A stretch of 14,990 nucleotides of DNA, from contig JAAEMC010001146.1 in assembly GCA_024225895.1 (NCBI GenBank), positions 1-14,990 of the forward strand, read 5' to 3'. Below, piece by piece: positions 14,014-14,990 of the stretch. Every line of letters starts with the position of its first letter. The stretch's first letter is position 1. The DNA comes from Desulfobacteraceae bacterium (GTDB lineage Bacteria > Desulfobacterota > Desulfobacteria > Desulfobacterales > Desulfobacteraceae). The position numbers were made by a program, and so were the translations under genes. The notes below the pieces were generated by a model that was given only the letters and a program-made list of their open reading frames with translations, was not told the origin of the DNA and did no database searches.

Positions 14014-14990
14014 TTATTTTGCATGTGTTTTAATCAATGCCTTGATGTCATTGATAATGGCATCTGCAGGCAGCCCTTTTTCATTGGCGCCGGCAACCCA
14101 TTTGTCATTGAGAAACTCAAGCTTGGAATTCCATTTTTGCAGTTCAGCATCACCAAGTTTGATAAATTCAACATTATTGGTTTCTTTTGACCAGGCAATC
14201 GCCTTTTTCACATGGTCATCCATATAATCCCCGGTCCATGCAGACTGTTCCACGATCAAATCATCCATAACTTTTTTCACATCAGCAGGAAGCTTGTCCC
14301 AGCGTTGCTTGTTCATGATAACGGCAAAGGGATAAATCACAGTATCTGTCATGGTGACAAACTTACAGGATTCGGCAAATTTGAAATCTTTCATGACTTC
14401 AAGAGATGAATAGAGCCCTTTGACTATCCCTTTTTGTAATGCTTCTACGGTTGACGGCATGGGCATTCCCACAGGGTTGGCTCCCCAGGCTTTCAGAATC
14501 TGGGCAGCGCCGCCGGAGGCTCTCAAATCCAGTCCTTTCATGTCATCTAAAGTTTTAACCGCCACCTTGGACATGACATTGGTGGGCGCGGTGGTGAACA
14601 TGGCCAGCACTTTTACTTCTTCAAAGGCCTTGGGCTGATATTTTTTATAAAGATCCAGGAGTACCATGCTGCCGGTTTTAGCATCAGGGATGCCCAGGGG
14701 CAGACTTGTTGCATTGGTTACAATAAATCTTCCCGGCTGGTATGCCATGCAAATGGTTCCAATATCGGCCTGTCCGTAAATAACGCCATCCATCATGGCC
14801 TTGGCACCCAGCAGTGTGCCGCCCGGAAAGGTTTTGATATCCACTTGCCCATTGGTTCTTTTTTCAACTTCGGTTTTCCATCTTTCCATCTGTACACAGG
14901 GAAATGTCGGGGCCGGCGGGAAATTAGCATAATTGAGCTTGATCTTTCCTGCCATTACCGGGGTACTGAACGCGAGAACAAATAAAACAG
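14014..14990 (-). CDS. dctP: TRAP transporter solute-binding protein (DctP family), 5' end outside window
   Basis: The frame runs off the right edge. Upstream of the first internal Met (14955) the in-frame residues VLFVLAFSTPVMA form the end of a signal peptide cleaved before GKIKLNY, so the true start lies beyond 14990. About 312 mature residues are visible, normal for DctP. Features are 'FPGGTLLGAKAMMDGVIYG', 'KGLDLRASGGAA' (the Arg, codon about 14523-14521, is in the position that in DctP proteins clamps the ligand's carboxylate) and 'STVEALQKGIVKG'. It captures the substrate in the periplasm and hands it to DctQM. The conserved Arg supports an organic acid ligand. It is the first gene of the operon inside the window; the promoter and any regulator are not visible. 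Confidence 0.92.
   Translation of the reverse strand, partial: VLFVLAFSTPVMAGKIKLNYANFPPAPTFPCVQMERWKTEVEKRTNGQVDIKTFPGGTLLGAKAMMDGVIYGQADIGTICMAYQPGRFIVTNATSLPLGIPDAKTGSMVLLDLYKKYQPKAFEEVKVLAMFTTAPTNVMSKVAVKTLDDMKGLDLRASGGAAQILKAWGANPVGMPMPSTVEALQKGIVKGLYSSLEVMKDFKFAESCKFVTMTDTVIYPFAVIMNKQRWDKLPADVKKVMDDLIVEQSAWTGDYMDDHVKKAIAWSKETNNVEFIKLGDAELQKWNSKLEFLNDKWVAGANEKGLPADAIINDIKALIKTHAK

Noticed and set aside
14953..14955. ATG as the start of the TRAP binding protein
   Set aside because: It would remove the signal peptide; hydrophobic in-frame sequence ending in VMA continues to the window edge.
1..14990. CRISPR arrays, tRNA or rRNA genes, insertion sequences
   Set aside because: No regularly spaced repeats, no cloverleaf-like sequence and no transposase motifs were seen.

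Overview
The window looks like chromosomal DNA from a strictly anaerobic, sulfate-reducing type of Desulfobacterota (Desulfobacteraceae-like). This rests on gene content: a TRAP transporter, an anaerobic-type molybdenum hydroxylase with selenium/molybdenum maturation genes, and a DUF6599/DUF362 pair. Base composition is moderate and ribosome binding sites are strong AAGGAG types. The genus assignment is inference. There are no RNA genes, CRISPR arrays, insertion sequences or phage genes that I can see.

Left part, about 1-1910, plus strand: the 3' part of an exported DUF6599 protein (its signal peptide starts before the window), followed by a Tat-exported DUF362 protein. About 1910-2680: a convergent, gene-poor stretch holding one small minus-strand gene, a YbiI-like DksA/TraR zinc-finger protein with its own sigma70-type promoter. 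A possible remnant reading frame and the terminator of the large operon also lie here.

Right part, 14990 down to 2679, minus strand: eleven genes, closely spaced and all in one direction, most likely one operon whose promoter lies beyond the right edge. In transcription order they are TRAP solute-binding protein (partial), TRAP small permease, TRAP large permease, FAD subunit, [2Fe-2S] subunit and molybdopterin subunit of a xanthine-dehydrogenase-family enzyme, a MoeA-like molybdopterin-binding protein, a YqeB-like maturation protein, a thiolase, a saccharopine-dehydrogenase-like oxidoreductase and a class III (glutamate-1-semialdehyde aminomutase-like) aminotransferase. A GC-rich 12-bp stem-loop sits between the binding protein and permease genes, and a 10-bp stem closes the operon.

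The most informative single feature is in the FAD subunit: it carries the four-cysteine insert (C123, C139, C147, C156) that in 4-hydroxybenzoyl-CoA reductase holds an extra [4Fe-4S] cluster. The enzyme therefore resembles the low-potential, reductive branch of the family more than ordinary xanthine dehydrogenase. I read the operon as an uncharacterised catabolic system: a carboxylate is imported by TRAP, changed by a molybdenum (possibly sulfur- or selenium-activated) enzyme, then passed to an NAD(P)-dependent dehydrogenase, a PLP enzyme and a thiolase that may release acetyl-CoA. The substrate cannot be told from sequence, and no CoA ligase, hydratase or regulator is present in the window.
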